Program-made: the position numbers and the translations under genes
The notes under the pieces: model-generated
What the model saw: the letters and a program-made list of their open reading frames with translations, nothing else
What the model was told of the DNA's origin: nothing
The model's database searches: none
Part shown: piece after piece, positions 21,150 to 33,246 of the stretch
Layout of the letters: each line of letters opens with the position of its first letter
Numbering within the stretch: the first letter of the stretch is position 1
NCBI RefSeq assembly: GCF_003597395.2
Contig: NC_133769.1
Location: 174,815,521-174,879,520, forward strand
Length of the DNA: 64,000 bases
Reading direction: 5' to 3'
Origin: Chelonoidis abingdonii
Lineage: Eukaryota; Chordata; Testudines; Testudinidae

Positions 21150-23280
21150 CTTATTTTACACAGAATTTGGTGCAATATATGTACAATGATGAACAAACAT
21201 CACTAATTTCTAGAGCTCACTCAAGTAATAGATTATCTTAGTTGAATTAGTTATTAAAATATTAGAGGAGGTTCAATACTGGGGATGGGGATGGGAAAGA
21301 AAAATATGTAATGCATATCAGTTTTATTCATGCATATTTGGACCTTCAGTATTAGTGAGTATAAGAAGCTTCAAAACTGGTCTCGGTGATTTGCTCAAAT
21401 GCACGTATTTGACACTAAATGCACTCATTTTAGCAGGTAGGATGATTACATGACTTATTTTGAATCTTGGTATCAAATACCAACACTGGATACTTTGTGA
21501 ATATTCAATAGAATATTCATTTGTTTGTCTGAAATATTCTTCAGCTATTTCAGGAAATTTGCAAACAATAGGGCTGGTGTGCAAATGCTTCACAAAACAA
21601 AAATCTCCCCAACTTTACTAGAATCTGTATTCAGGGAATAGTATTTGCATGTCCTTGACAAAAGTAATCAGTGACACTATTTGCACAACAGTAGAGTTTG
21701 CTGAGAAGACGGCTTACAGACGGCTCATCTATCTGTAAGGTTATTGGTAAGCTTTTCCAAAATAAAGAATAATGGTAAGGAATGGCTCTTTCACAGATGG
21801 TCACATAATTACAATATTCAATTACAATCCTCAGGAACAGGAATTCTGTTTGATGTCTCTGTTGGATATCTATTACGGTCTGGATTTCGGTCTGTTTCCT
21901 AGAAATCCAGCACTTACAAATTTTAAACATTAAACTGCAGCAAGAGGAGGGTATGCGTGTGAGAGAGAAATGTCTGGGTCTTCAATAGTATTTAACATTT
22001 TACTTATAATTATAAAATTTTATCAGCCAGAGCTGTAATACAACATTGCAATGCACAGCTCATTGGTACTGCTGGAACCATTCAATTGAGATACCTGTCT
22101 GGGTATGATTCAAAAGGCAATGGACTATATCAGATCAGCTTGACTGTTGGGATTTTATTGCTGTTTCCACTCCTGTGACAGCTGCTTATTAGTGGGCAAT
22201 GCTTTGGAAGAAGTCTGTAGAGAAATGAGGTCTCCAATATTTCTCCTCATACCCTGTGGATAAGTATTTTGATTGGTGGAAAAGTGTAACCCATCCATCC
22301 CCCTTCCCCATGCCACACTCACTGAAGTTCCAGTTCTTAGAAAGGAGTGGATTCTGTCTGCCAGACTAAACATGTTAGAAAGTCCATCATCTCACTTTGA
22401 TTGATGCTAATGGAATTTGCAGGAGCTGAGTTGAGAGTACTGTATGAGCCAAAGTGAATTTTTTGCTCTGTTGCTTATATTATCTCTCATCAGTGGCAAC
22501 AGAGTCCTCTGTTTGCATAGTTCAGAAGAGATCCAACGTATGCAGAAGTAGTAAGGAGTTTCAGCAAATTATATTCCTTTATTTGTGTATGAGCACTAAT
22601 ATATTTTACGACTTATGGAAATGGTAATGGAAACAGTCTCTCACCTCTAGTCCTCTGTTTAAATTGAGCTCAAGCTTGGTAGTAATCAAAATTATTTACT
22701 ATGTGATGGTTTTTCAGTAGTCAATGTAGAATTGAGTTGACACTCTCAGTCCAGTGTCTATTGGAGTGTGGTCTGTGTCATTAAAAAAAATTATGAGTTT
22801 GTCTCCTCATATGCCTTCTTAATGGAGGTAAAGGATTTAAGACCTCATGAATTCAATTAAAGATCACTGACTTCAGTGGGCTTTGACCAGGCCCATAACT
22901 TGCATGGAATCTTAATACTCCTTTGAGCCATACAAATAGTGGATAGATTCAACCCTGTGGTAAGTGGGTTTAGCTCTGCTGAAGTTGACAAAGTTGTTGC
23001 TGTTTACGTCAGAGCTGAATTTGGTCAGGTGCCAGGTTGAGGTAGTGTTTGTGAAATCTTATACTCTGTCATTGAAGCTGTGCTTTTACCCTAAGATATG
23101 CTTTGCTAAGAATTAATGCAAAGCTTTGTCTGTTGCTGGCTTTTCAGACTCATTCACACACCGTAGAAAAAAATATTTGTTGAACACTGAGGCATTTGTT
23201 AAAAACTTATTTCCTGATCTGGACTTTTAAAATGAGGTCTGGGCATGTGTCCAATTAAAAAAAAATATTTTCACTCATCT
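21150..23280. other. Unassigned DNA
   Basis: No bounded element or gene recognised over about 2.1 kb. Near 22860-22880 a ctgacttcagtggg phrase recalls the dispersed foldback class. Confidence 0.4.
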
Positions 23281-23382
23281 TTTACGGCTAGAGATGTATA
23301 AAATAACTGCAGGTTATTAGTAAACAAGACACAAAAAATAATTCTTCCATTCAACTCTGCACTGATTACGCCTCAGCTGGAG

Positions 23383-24220
23383 GAGTAATGGGGGCTAATT
23401 TAGCTACAACGAGTCAGGAAAAAGATCTTGGAGTCATCGTGGATAGTTCTCTGAAGATGTCCACGCAGTGTGCAGAGGCAGTCAAAAAAGCAAACAGGAT
23501 GTTAGGAATCATTAAAAAGGGGATAGAGAATAAGACTGAGAATATATTATTGCCCTTATATAAATCCATGGTACGCCCACATCTCGAATACTGTGTACAG
23601 ATGTGGTCTCCTCACCTCAAAAAAGATATACTGGCACTAGAAAAGGTTCAGAAAAGGGCAACTAAAATGATTAGGGGTTTGGACAGGGTCCCATACGAGG
23701 AAAGATTAAAGAGGCTAGGACTCTTCAGCTTGGAAAAGAGGAGACTAAGGGGGGATATGATAGAGGTATATAAAATCATGAGTGATGTGGAGAAAGTGGA
23801 TAAGGAAAAGTTATTTACTTATTCCCATAATACAAGAACTAGGGGTCACCAAATGAAATTAATAGGCAGCAGGTTTAAAACAAATAAAAGGAAGTTCTTC
23901 TTCACGCAGCGCACAGTCAACTTGTGGAACTCCTTACCTGAGGAGGTTGTGAAGGCTAGGACTATAACAGCATTTAAAAGAGAACTGGATAAATTCATGG
24001 TGGTTAAGTCCATAAATGGCTATTATCCAGGATGGGTAAGGAACAGTGTCTCTAGCCTCTGTTTGTCAGAGGATGTAGATGGATGGCAGGAGAGAAATCA
24101 CTTGATCATTGCCTGTTAGGTTCACTCTCTCTGGGGCACCTGGCATTGGCCACTGTCACTAGACAGATACTGGGCTAGATGGACCTTTGGTCTGACCCGG
24201 TATGTCCGTTCTTATGAGTA
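23383..24220 (+). mobile_element. Inner CR1 LINE, 5'-truncated, inserted in older CR1
   Basis: This CR1 runs from about 23388 to 24215 and has a different 3' end from its host: tagatggacctttggtctga followed by cccggtatgtccgttcttat. GAGTA occurs at 23383-23387 and again at 24216-24220, a likely short target duplication. The 5' truncation falls inside ORF2, so it is a typical dead-on-arrival LINE copy. Its coding frame is uninterrupted, so it is probably one of the younger elements here. Confidence 0.86.
23388..24119 (+). CDS. CR1 ORF2 C-terminal fragment, 243 codons, open
   Basis: In an intact CR1, ORF2 encodes an endonuclease plus reverse transcriptase that copies the RNA at the target site. 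Only the part after the catalytic palm is present. Visible blocks are [12 protein letters not shown] (residues 13-24), [20 protein letters not shown] (about 55-74), [16 protein letters not shown] (about 83-98), [20 protein letters not shown] (about 103-122) and [13 protein letters not shown] (about 173-185), all typical of the CR1 C-terminus. Residue 1 is an internal methionine that happens to lie at the truncation point, not a true start. The natural stop at 24117-24119 is followed by about 95 bp of 3' UTR. No promoter or catalytic motif is present, so it has no expected function. Confidence 0.9.
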   Translation: MGANLATTSQEKDLGVIVDSSLKMSTQCAEAVKKANRMLGIIKKGIENKTENILLPLYKSMVRPHLEYCVQMWSPHLKKDILALEKVQKRATKMIRGLDRVPYEERLKRLGLFSLEKRRLRGDMIEVYKIMSDVEKVDKEKLFTYSHNTRTRGHQMKLIGSRFKTNKRKFFFTQRTVNLWNSLPEEVVKARTITAFKRELDKFMVVKSINGYYPGWVRNSVSSLCLSEDVDGWQERNHLIIAC

Positions 24221-24739
24221 TTGTGTCCAGTTCTAGGTGCCACATTTCAGGAAGGATGTGGACAAATTGGAGAAAGTCCACAGAAGAGTAACAAAAATGA
24301 TTAAAAGTCTAGAAATTATGACCTATGAAGGAAGATTGAAAAAATAAGATTTGTTTAGTTTGGAGAAAAGAAGACTTGGGGTGGGGGACATGAATATAGT
24401 TTTCAAGTACATAAAAGGTTGTCACAAGGAGGAGGGAGGTAATTTGTTCTTGTTAACCTCTGAGGATAGGACAAGAAACAATGGGCTTACATTGCAGCAA
24501 AGGAGTTTTAGTTGGACATTAAGAAAAACTTCCTAACTGTTAGGGTGGTTAAGCACTGGAATAAATTGCCTAGAGAAATTGTGGAATCTCCATCATTGGG
24601 GATTTTTAAGAGCAGGTTAGACAAACACCTATCAGGGATGGTCTCGATAATACTTAATCCTGCCATGAAGGTAGGGAACTGGACTAGATGACCTCTTGAG
24701 GTCTTTTCCAATCTTACGAGTCTATGATTCTTCATTAAA

Positions 24740-27690
24740 ACCTGTGTGAAACAAGTGCACAGTGTGTGTTTAAAATGCTGCCAAATTAGAATGGTAGCAT
24801 TTTACAGCCACTTACGAAGTGTCTGAAAAAAAAAAATGATGATAGTTCAAAGATAGAGAATTGGGGCCATCATCTCCCAGATCCAGGAGGTCACCCATAT
24901 CAAATCAATTCCAAACTAACAATACTCAGCCATGCTATTTGCTTTGTCCTTGGTGTTTTCCTCAGACCTAGTAGCCCATGAAGATGTAGCCGTGTATCTG
25001 TCTCTCCCAGCTCAGCAGTAGCTGTATGTTACCTGATTGTTATTACAGTAGAGACTCTGTATTCTCCACAAGCTTTCCTAGTCATCCCATTGCTCCTCAC
25101 CTTCATACAGATCACAAACATTCAAATGTAGTAATTTCATTGTTAACAGAAAAGGTCACATTTGGACATGTCAATCTAGTCTGGCCCCAGCCTATCCCAT
25201 TCCCACATTAGATACTTGTGGCTGATGGAAATTGCATACACCTGTTGCCATCATTCCACTGGTGCCTCCTAAGGCCACGCGGAGTTTTAGTACATTAACC
25301 TTGTTAGAATTAACTGGATAGTCCTGATCAAATGAATAGTGTGTGGGAACATTCCTGGCAAAGCCATGTCCGTATAAACAGGGAGTTCATTATGTACTGA
25401 TAGAGCTCTCAGATCTTGCAGTTTGAATGCACCAGACAAAAAACTCTTGCATTGTAAAGACACATTCATCCTTCCACATGATCACTACTCATATAACATG
25501 CATTCAGCAAGCTACTTCAGACACTGAAGGGAATCCATGGGCAATTTCCTTCTCTCCAGGATTGTTAGAGATTCTGTATAGAAGATTTATGTTCATTCAG
25601 CACTGCAGTTCTTGCATTGTGGGGCTGACCTCCCTTCCCATCCATCTTTTTTTAGCATAGCTACAAACATTCACAAAAGGAGAAAATAATGGGGTAGAAG
25701 AGAAAGAGAGAGGAAAAGAAATATGTTCTTTCTTGTTATGTTTTTGTTTGTAGTTAGAAAAACAGGACCTCTCAACTGAAGAGAGAATCGCCCAACAAAA
25801 TAATACAAAACACAAAATAGACTTTATTTGTTCAAGGCTTAGAATGGTACAGTTTATTCTTATTGAATATCTAAAGCTGTATGCTCCCCTTGATGCATGG
25901 TGCAGAGGGAAGCAATCCTATGCAAATACATAAAAGTGGACAGAGAACAGTCATTATGTGACTCCCACTGAACTCAAACTCTACATAATGTCTGTTTGGA
26001 GCTCTGCAGAATGTTGAGAAGTGTTAGCAGGTGGTGAGCATGGAGCCAGGGAGCAGCTGTGTGGAGCCAGGAAGGCATGCTTCACTGGGGAAACTGGTAG
26101 TGTTTGCTGCAGACATCTTCACAGAAGTAAATGCTTTTGAGAAGTGCATTAACTTCTGCTTTGCAGTTTCTACCTTCTCAGGGAATGGAGGCATGTGGTT
26201 AGCTGTAGCCAGGTAGGGGATAAATGATAGGAAAGCCACTGAGTCAGTCTTGTGTGCTGCAGGTCTCAGAGTGGCACACGTTGGGACAGACAATTTGTGC
26301 AGATGCATGTGATTGAAGCCAGAATAACCTGTAAACCATCAGGCTCCACACAGTTCTAAGGCCACAGCTTCTGTTCCTTCTCTACAGTGATTAATCCTGC
26401 CTTGCTTAGGAGAGAATGTCAGGTATTCTATATCAACAACATGATACCTTTTAATAGAGCTTTCTGCTTCCTGAGGTTTTCTATGGAAGGGCATGATTTG
26501 GCCCATATCATTTAGCCTTTAACCTTCCACGCGACATCTATGTTAAGACACAAAATGTTCCATGCAGCAGACGGTCATTTTTAAAAACAATTTTATGATT
26601 TGTGCAACTGGATGTCTCAATGGAGAATCAGCAACACTAGCCTCTTCTTTCGTCGTCACACTGCCACACTGCTCTTCTACCCTAGGGACGGCAAATATGT
26701 GTGTGCACCTGCATGTGTGAAGGATGGAAAAGAGCTCCTTGGGCTGTCTATACCTCCTTAAGGTACTTCCTCTGGCACTGTTTGACTCTGCTTCCTTGTC
26801 TGGAGGAGTCACCTATTTGTCTTCCTAAAATTTTCAGTCTTCAGCAATGTGAAGGAATTCTGAATACCGGTTTCATATGTATGCGATACAAAGTAAATTG
26901 CCCCCTCCCCAACAACAACAGACTTTAAAGGGTAATTTGTCTTTTTCAGTTCAGTGCTGTATTGTGCCAGTTTAGAGCCTGACCCTGCAAGGCGATCTGC
27001 ATGTGTGAATCTTTTCCTCTGTGTAGTGTGCCTCTGAGGTGACTTCACTGGAACTCTGTAAAGGTGCCCAGAACCCTAAATGGTGATCTATCTCCTTGTT
27101 TTACTTGTGTGAAATGATTAAGAGGGGACTTCTAAAAATTGTTGTTGTATATTAGCCATATTATGTATTATGTTTTACATAACAGTTTACATAATGTTAG
27201 GCTCTGGGAGATGCTTCAATACTACATGAATACAAGTCGTCCAGTGAACACTATAGGAATGGAAATATTTCTGCATCATTGTCGCTTTTACCTTCTGACA
27301 TCCAAAGAGAACTCACATCAAAACTGAAATCTGGAAGACCCCCAACACTTCAACCAGGTGAAGTATGAAATAGATTTCAGGATAGTTGCATGTACGCTTG
27401 GTTAAAAAATAACAAAGGGCTGCAGTGTCCCAGTGCTGAGCTGGAACTCCTCCAGACCATGCAGAAATGGGGACCAAGGGGTAAGTAAATTGAATGAGGA
27501 ATAGGAGCTAAATTTACTCCTGGGGACTGGTCGTCTCAGAGGTTGCTAATGAACAGAACTCTACCAATGGCTATGAGTATCCTCAAGGAGCTCTGCTGTT
27601 GGGAGATAGGAGAGATCAGTGCTTCAGTGTGAAATTACTAACTGTCCTTAAGTATTAGAGAGACTTACTGTCTGGAGTAGGTTGCCTTTG
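24740..27690. other. Unassigned DNA
   Basis: No gene or bounded transposon recognised over about 2.9 kb. Several 60-95-codon frames overlap on both strands and look random. A phrase at about 27040 (gaggtgacttcactggaac) recalls the dispersed foldback class. Confidence 0.4.
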
Positions 27691-27694
27691 AAGG

Positions 27695-27768
27695 GCCTGA
27701 TTCTACACCCATTGAAATCAGTGGCAGAGGTCCCCTTGGTTTCACTGGTTTAGGATCAAGCCCTAAAC
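27695..27768. repeat. Short palindromic repeat, gggcctgatt...gatcaagccc
   Basis: gggcctgattctacaccca on the left and ggtttaggatcaagccct on the right are complementary at the ends. The interior is cattgaaatcagtgg. The unit is about 70 bp and probably a small MITE of the same broad class as 42950-43025. Confidence 0.5.
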
Positions 27769-28072
27769 TATTTTGAAGGAAACTGGGAAGAACTGATTAA
27801 AGACAACTAATTTGATACAACTTTAGAAATAACCATATGGTGCCCCCATAATCCATTCATTGCACTAATGGCTGTATTCTCTTATATTCCCAGTGTGCTC
27901 TCTCTCTAATTACTACTTATGTGAGAAAATATCTTGTACTGTGAAGACTGCTGTTAATCTGTAATAAAATAAAAATAGTAGCTAGAATCCCACTTTTATA
28001 CCAATTACAATGTGCAATTCATGTATTTTTTTTTTGTTTTGAATTCAGGTATTAAGATGATTGTCTTATAAA

Positions 28073-28264
28073 TACATCTCTAACCCGATTTAATGCTGTC
28101 CTTGGGAGCCAAAAAATCTTACTGCGTAATAGGTGAAACTGTGTTATATCGAACTTGCTTTGATCTGCTGGAGTGTGCAGCCCTGCCCCACCAGAATGCT
28201 GCTTTACCACTTTATATCCGAATTCATGTTATATCATGTCGCATTATGTTGGGATAGAGGTGTA
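28073..28264. mobile_element. 188-bp TA-flanked MITE, copy 1
   Basis: The element is 28075-28262 between TA dinucleotides. The left end CATCTCTAACCCGATTTAAT and inverted right end CACCTCTATCCCAACATAAT match at most positions. It has the same length and organisation as 60734-60921, sharing gccaaaaaatctt, aggtgaaac and gaacttgctttgat. TA duplication points to a Tc1/mariner-type family. Confidence 0.82.
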
Positions 28265-28269
28265 TCTAT

Positions 28270-29920
28270 CTACATAGAATAATATTAATGGTAATTCAAA
28301 TGGGAATAGCTAGATATTGAAAAATATTTTGATTTATTTGTTTACATTTGATTTCCTAGCATGAGACTTAGTAGATATGAATTACTGAGAATTAATATTT
28401 ATTTTATAGACAACTATAACTGAACATTTTAAGCTGTTGCACATTCACCATTTTTTAAAGGTAGAATACTATTTTTTAGCTGTTTCTGTAAGTGATGAAT
28501 AACTTAATAATACACTATAGCAGGAATGGCGTGCAAGTTTCCTTTTAGGTTGTCACAGAAAATAGATCAAAGTAAATCTGTTAGTGAAACCCACACAATG
28601 TATACATGTTAACACAGGAATCATCACTAAATTCTAGATCGAGTGCTAAAGCACTACAGCTACCATGTTATATGTATTATTGACCAATTATGTTGATATC
28701 AGAAGTTACAGATTCTGTGATAAAATTAATGTACTGATAGAATGTATTATGGACAGGTTTTGAGGAACAGATTTTTATTGATAAATGTCAGTAAACATCA
28801 ATTTCACCATACATGCAGAAACTGGCAAAAATATTTCTATCAATAATCATCAAAATTTACAGCTAGGCAAAGTAAGGAAAAATGCTGCTTGTGAACTTAT
28901 TAGAGTTTGATGTAAAGATATTTACTTGCTATATTTTGATATGAGATGTTGATAGTTTGTGTTTTAAATTTAGAAAGTTTTAACTTTCTGCATCTCAACA
29001 TTGCCATTCACTAAATAATTATTGTTTGACCATCCCCATAATTTCCTGCAACGGTGAAATTTTAAATAGATAAAAAAAAGCCTAAAACCAATTATTTAGT
29101 GCAACTGTGAAAATTTAAGTGACAAAAATAAAAATAAATGCTTAAAAATAAACATGGATATTATCTGTCAAAATTATTAAAAAATAAAATTTGAATTATG
29201 CGAAGCTTAATTATAGGACAGAAGCAGCCACTCCGTATTACAGTTTAATGTAGGAAGTGTGTTTCCACTATAAAATCCAATTTTGGTTTCCTCTCTAAAA
29301 TCGATATTTAAAAACCAAACAACAAACAAAGCCAGAAAACAAGCAAAAAAAGTCCTTAAAAATTTGTAGATTAGGGTTGAGGCCAAGAGTAGAAATTTTC
29401 CATATCTGAAATGAATTGGAGAATTGCCCTCAACTCCTGCCTCCTATGACACACAAATCCCTGTTTTTCAGTAGTTTTTGGAAGAAATGAATTTTATTTG
29501 GTGTCTCAGGTTTTTATTTGTGCCAGAAAGATTTTTCAATTTACCCAGGCTACATGTATCATGACTCCCTACCCTTATCTGCACACGTCTTAAATCTGCT
29601 TAATAACAGACTTCCTCTTTGACAGGTTAAACACTATGAATGCTGAAGATGGTAGAAAATAACGAGTACAACTTAGGGAATCTCAGCTATTTGGTCATGG
29701 CTAGAAAAATTCTAAGTGAGCTGGAGTGAGAAAATCACTTAATAAATCGTTATTAAGCAGGAGGTTACAGCTGATTGTAACTGTACTTACAAAATGGTTG
29801 AGCAGCATCTGGAACAACAGAAAATCTTGTATAGCTATATGTTAAGACACATGGAATTCTAACTCCCACTTGTAGTCTCATAAAATAAACTTTATTTATA
29901 TAAGATTCTGGACTTTAGCT
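28270..29920. other. Very AT-rich unassigned DNA
   Basis: No gene or bounded element recognised. Composition is markedly AT-rich with many A or T runs. Confidence 0.4.
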
Positions 29921-29926
29921 TTGATG

Positions 29927-30363
29927 ATCTGTGTCAGTGGTTCTCAACCTTTCCAGGCTACTATACCCCTTGCAGGAGGGATTTGTCTTGTGTACCCCCA
30001 AGTTTCACCTCGTTTAAAAACTACTTGCTTACAAAATCAAACATAAAAATACAAAAGTCTCACAGCACACTATTACTGAAAAATTGCTTGTGTTTTCATT
30101 TTACCATATAATTATAAAATAAATCAACTGGAATATAAATATTGTACTTACATTTCAGTGTATAGTACATAGAGCAGTATAAACAAGTATGTTTATATGC
30201 TTATTCTGTGTGAGATTTTAGTTTGTACTGACATGGAGTGTTTTTTTTTATGTAGCCTGTTGTAAAACTAGGCAAATATATAGATGAGTTGATGTACCCC
30301 CTGGAAGACCTCTAAGTACCCCCAGGGTACACGTACTCCTGGTTGAGAACCACTGATCTATAT
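29927..30363. mobile_element. 421-bp hAT element
   Basis: The element spans 29935-30355. Left end CAGTGGTTCTCAACC and inverted right end CAGTGGTTCTCAACC are identical over 15 bp. Flanks ATCTGTGT and ATCTATAT match at 6 of 8. The subterminal parts (ataccccttgcagg and gtacccccagggtac) are related in inverted sense; the middle is AT-rich and non-coding. Confidence 0.87.
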
Positions 30364-31084
30364 TAAGGCCAAGTGCTGTCACAAATTAGATACATACATC
30401 TCTTGTTGGAATGAACATGATATTGTGGTAGTATTGGCCAACATCCATTTGCTTTTATCATTAAATTAACTCTGTAGATATCCATTGTTTGTTTATGCAT
30501 GCTAGAAAACAGAGACGAGATTTTCAAAAGTGACTTGATTTTGGTTATCTCTCTGTCTCTGTCTCTCTAGGTGTATGTTTTAAGCGCCATAGAGAAGTGG
30601 TACATATAGTTAAGGTTGCCTAATATTTTCCATTTGAAGACCCCAGTTTCTTATAACTTATGGCAAACTTAAATATTCAGGATTAAACAGTCTATGCCAG
30701 GCATCTGCTTCAGGCTGACATATTTTGGAAAACTTCAGATAAAGAAGTTTAACCATTTGCGAGAACAACATTAAAGGGAAAAATAGGTTGGCCCATGTTA
30801 AAGAATTCTTATAACTCTATTGTTGTGAAGCTGTAGTATTGTCATTCACTGGAGCAGGGTATTGAAATTTAGCAGGGGGAGGCTGTCCTGATGTCAGGGA
30901 CGTCCCTTTTGGCATTCCTATGAAAATGTACCCAAATTTAACCAGGTAATAAACCTCTGAACATTACAGTTTGTTTGCACATGCCCAGTAGCTGTTTGTT
31001 GAAAGCTGGAAGCAAATTTCTCCAAAGACTCCGTCTGTACTGAGCGTGCTCCCTGCCCTCACAGCTCCTGTGTGTCAATCAGGC
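30364..31084. other. Unassigned DNA
   Basis: Nothing recognised apart from a tctctctgtctctgtctctct simple run near 30548. Confidence 0.4.
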
Positions 31085-31135
31085 TGAGGGCATGTCTACA
31101 CTACGAAGTTAAATCAATTTTATGTAGGTCAACAT

Positions 31136-31843
31136 TGAGACATAGTGGATGGTTTTGCCATGATGGGGTTCCCTAATGGCAGTGGGGCTATAGATGGAAC
31201 ACATATCCCTATCTAGGCACCAGACCACCTTGCCAAAGAATACATAAACTGAAAGGGGTACTTCTCAATGGTGTTGCAAGTGCTGGTGGATCACAGGGAC
31301 TGTTTCACCGATATCAGCATGGGATGGTTGGGAAAGGTGCATGGCATGCACATCTTTAGGAACTCCAGTCTGTTCAGAAAACTTCAAGCAGGGACATCCT
31401 TTCCAGACTGCAAAATAACCACTGATGATGTTGAAATGCCAATCGTGATCCTGGGAGACCCAGCCTACCCCTTGCTCCCACGTCTCATGAAGCCATACAC
31501 AGGCAACCTGGACAGTAGTAAGGAGCAGTTCAACTATAGGCTAAGCAAGTGCAGAATGGTGGTAGAATGTGCCTGTGGACGTTTAAAAGCTCGCTGGCAT
31601 TGTTTGCTTACTAGGTCAGATCTCAGTGAATGCAATATCTCTATTGTTATTACTGCCTGCTGTGTGCTCCATAATATCTGTGAAATGAAGGGAGAAAAGT
31701 TTCCAGCGGGGTTGGGGGTAGAGGCAGATCTCCTGGCAGCCAATTTTGAGCAGCCAGACACCAAGGCTGTAGGAAGAGCACATCAAGGGGCTCTGCATCT
31801 CCATGAGGCTTTGAAAAACAGCTGCAGCAATGACCCACCGTAA
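31136..31843 (+). pseudogene. PIF/Harbinger transposase (HARBI1-like), two in-frame stops
   Basis: Harbinger transposase cuts and rejoins transposon DNA with a DDE nuclease fold, working with a Myb-like partner. Translation from about 31136 gives a continuous frame containing GFPN, GAIDGTH, then a TAG, EYIN, a TGA, and from 31268 an open run of 191 codons to the stop at 31841. The triad is visible: Asp in IDGTH (codon 31193-31195), Asp in LGDPAYPLLP (31457-31459) and Glu in VVECACGRLKARW (31565-31567). IFRNS, FNYRLSKCR and CCVLHNICE are typical of the family. The N-terminal helix-turn-helix and early catalytic region are missing, since only about 50 bp separate the left terminus from this sequence. 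With two stops and a truncation no active enzyme is expected. The methionine at 31268 is internal. Confidence 0.9.
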
Positions 31844-31939
31844 TCCGACACTTATCTGTGTTATTCCTTACCAAGCTGTACCCTTCATTCATTTTTCCCC
31901 CTGTAAATTCCACCCCCACTAACCACAATGTACTGAATG

Positions 31940-31945
31940 AATAAA
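31940..31945 (+). promoter_or_regulatory. Polyadenylation signal AATAAA of the transposase unit
   Basis: AATAAA lies about 97 bp after the transposase stop, in a plausible place for 3'-end formation. Confidence 0.55.
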
Positions 31946-31972
31946 GAGCCTTTTCTCCTCAATCTGTTAAGT

Positions 31973-31978
31973 TTTATT
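31973..31978 (-). promoter_or_regulatory. Polyadenylation signal AATAAA of the Myb-like unit
   Basis: TTTATT on the plus strand gives AATAAA on the minus strand. It faces the transposase signal, so the two transcripts would have converged within about 30 bp. Confidence 0.5.
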
Positions 31979-32281
31979 ATGGTCACAAACACACTGAGAC
32001 AGTAAAGAAAAGTAAGATAACCTGGGGCAAAGGGGCTGATAACACTGGGGGTGGGGAAGAGAAACAAGGACAGCTTGCTTACAATTGCACTGCAATAACA
32101 ATCAAAGGTGTGGGAATGGGTGCCTTATGGTCCTTGTACCCTCCCTTGGAGTTGATTGCAAGGGATATCGGACTTCCCCCCGCATCCTAGCATGTCTGGG
32201 AGAGAAGGATGTGGAACTTGGTGATGATGGCAGCAGGTTCAGCGTAGGCTGCAGAGGGACTCTAGCATCCAGCTGCCTTTC

Positions 32282-32500
32282 CTAAAGCTCAACGTCTGAT
32301 TGCTTCCTCATAATCTGCAGTATCTCTTCTTGTGTGGCATGCTCTTGTTCCCTGCATGGTCTCCTGGCCTCCCTGTCCTGGTGCAGGTTGTTGGACAGTG
32401 TAATCCTCCGTGCTGTGCAGTCTGTCTTGTCACTCTCGGAGATGCACATTAACTCATTGAACATGTCCTCCCGAGTCTTCTTTTTCTGCCTTCTAATCTG
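32282..32500 (-). pseudogene. Harbinger Myb-like protein, C-terminal exon
   Basis: The minus-strand frame contains RRQKKKTREDMFNELM, ISESDKTDCTARRITLSNN and CREQEHATQEEILQIMRKQ. This basic and then helical arrangement matches the C-terminus of the Myb/SANT-like protein encoded by vertebrate Harbinger elements. It lies about 1.4 kb from the acidic middle part (33919-34188), so it is read as a separate exon. The boundaries are approximate. Such proteins help the transposase enter the nucleus and bind transposon ends. Confidence 0.65.
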
Positions 32501-32921
32501 GGAAAGTCTGTGGGCTGGTGTGGAGGATGCACCGACAAGCAAGATTTCAGCTGTAAGGAATACAAAGCACAAGGGTAGCTTTGACAGTGCATATATTGTT
32601 TCTCGTGCAAGGTTAATTATTTTTATAAAAGAAACACCATCAATACACTTCCCTGCAAGTCACAACATAATCACAACTGCTGGCTACTGCAGGAGTCCAT
32701 TTGCTGCTCAAGCCATGGTGAGTAAGGCCACGAGGCATGAGCGAGAGGTCTTGTGCTGCAGCTTTTGTGAATACATCCTTGGGGTCACCAGTTGCAACTT
32801 CAGAAAAGCCTCCTTGCCCCTAGCAACCTGGATGGTGCTTGAGAATAAACACCAATGTAAAGTCCCCCAAATCGTTAGATTTTTTACAAAAGCAGCACCA
32901 GGTTGGGGGGAAGGGAGACAA

Positions 32922-33246
32922 ACAGGAAGCAAGGCCACCCAGAGGATTCAAGGGGCCTGGGGTCTTCAGTGGCAGGGGCTCCCCACCGCTGAATTGCCGC
33001 CAAAGACCTGGCACTTTGGTGGCAGGTCCCAGGGCAGAAAGACCCCCTGCCACCGAATTATCGCCGAAGACCCGGAGCGGAAGAAGATCTGGGAGCTTAG
33101 GTCCCATGAGAGTTTTCCGGGGCCCCCAGAGCAAGTGAAGGACCCCACTCCAGGGGCCCCAAAAAATTCTAGTGGGGGTCCCTGCGGGGCCCAGGGCCTG
33201 GGGCAAATTGCCCCACTTGCCCCCCTCAGGCATCCCTGACAGGAAG
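32922..33246 (-). mobile_element. 309-bp hAT element in the Harbinger, perfect 8-bp TSD
   Basis: The element spans 32930-33238, between identical copies of ACAGGAAG at 32922-32929 and 33239-33246. Ends: CAAGGCCACCCAGAGG and, inverted, CAGGGATGCCTGAGGG. It is the same family as 35433-35746 in the opposite orientation; both carry gggcaaattgccccacttgc or its inverse and a repeated 'gacctggcacttcggtgg'-like motif. Confidence 0.92.

Larger units (their letters stand above)
23290..24735 (+). mobile_element. Outer CR1 LINE 3' part, sense, split by another CR1
   Basis: The left part (ttagtaaacaagacac to gcctcagctggag, 23313-23382) and the right part (gagtattgtgtccag onward from 24216) are consecutive in CR1. 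Together they give 'cagctggagtattgtgtccag'. The right part includes gtgtggacaaattgg-like sequence, gagtaacaaaaatgattaaa, a frame with MFSLEKRRL and the end gagtctatgattc at about 24735. The inner CR1 (23388-24215) is therefore the younger insertion. Confidence 0.88.

Noticed and set aside
32334..33239. 301-codon plus-strand open frame
   Set aside because: It runs antisense to the Harbinger Myb-like exon and straight through a GC-rich hAT element; the translation shows no domain and is a by-product of composition.
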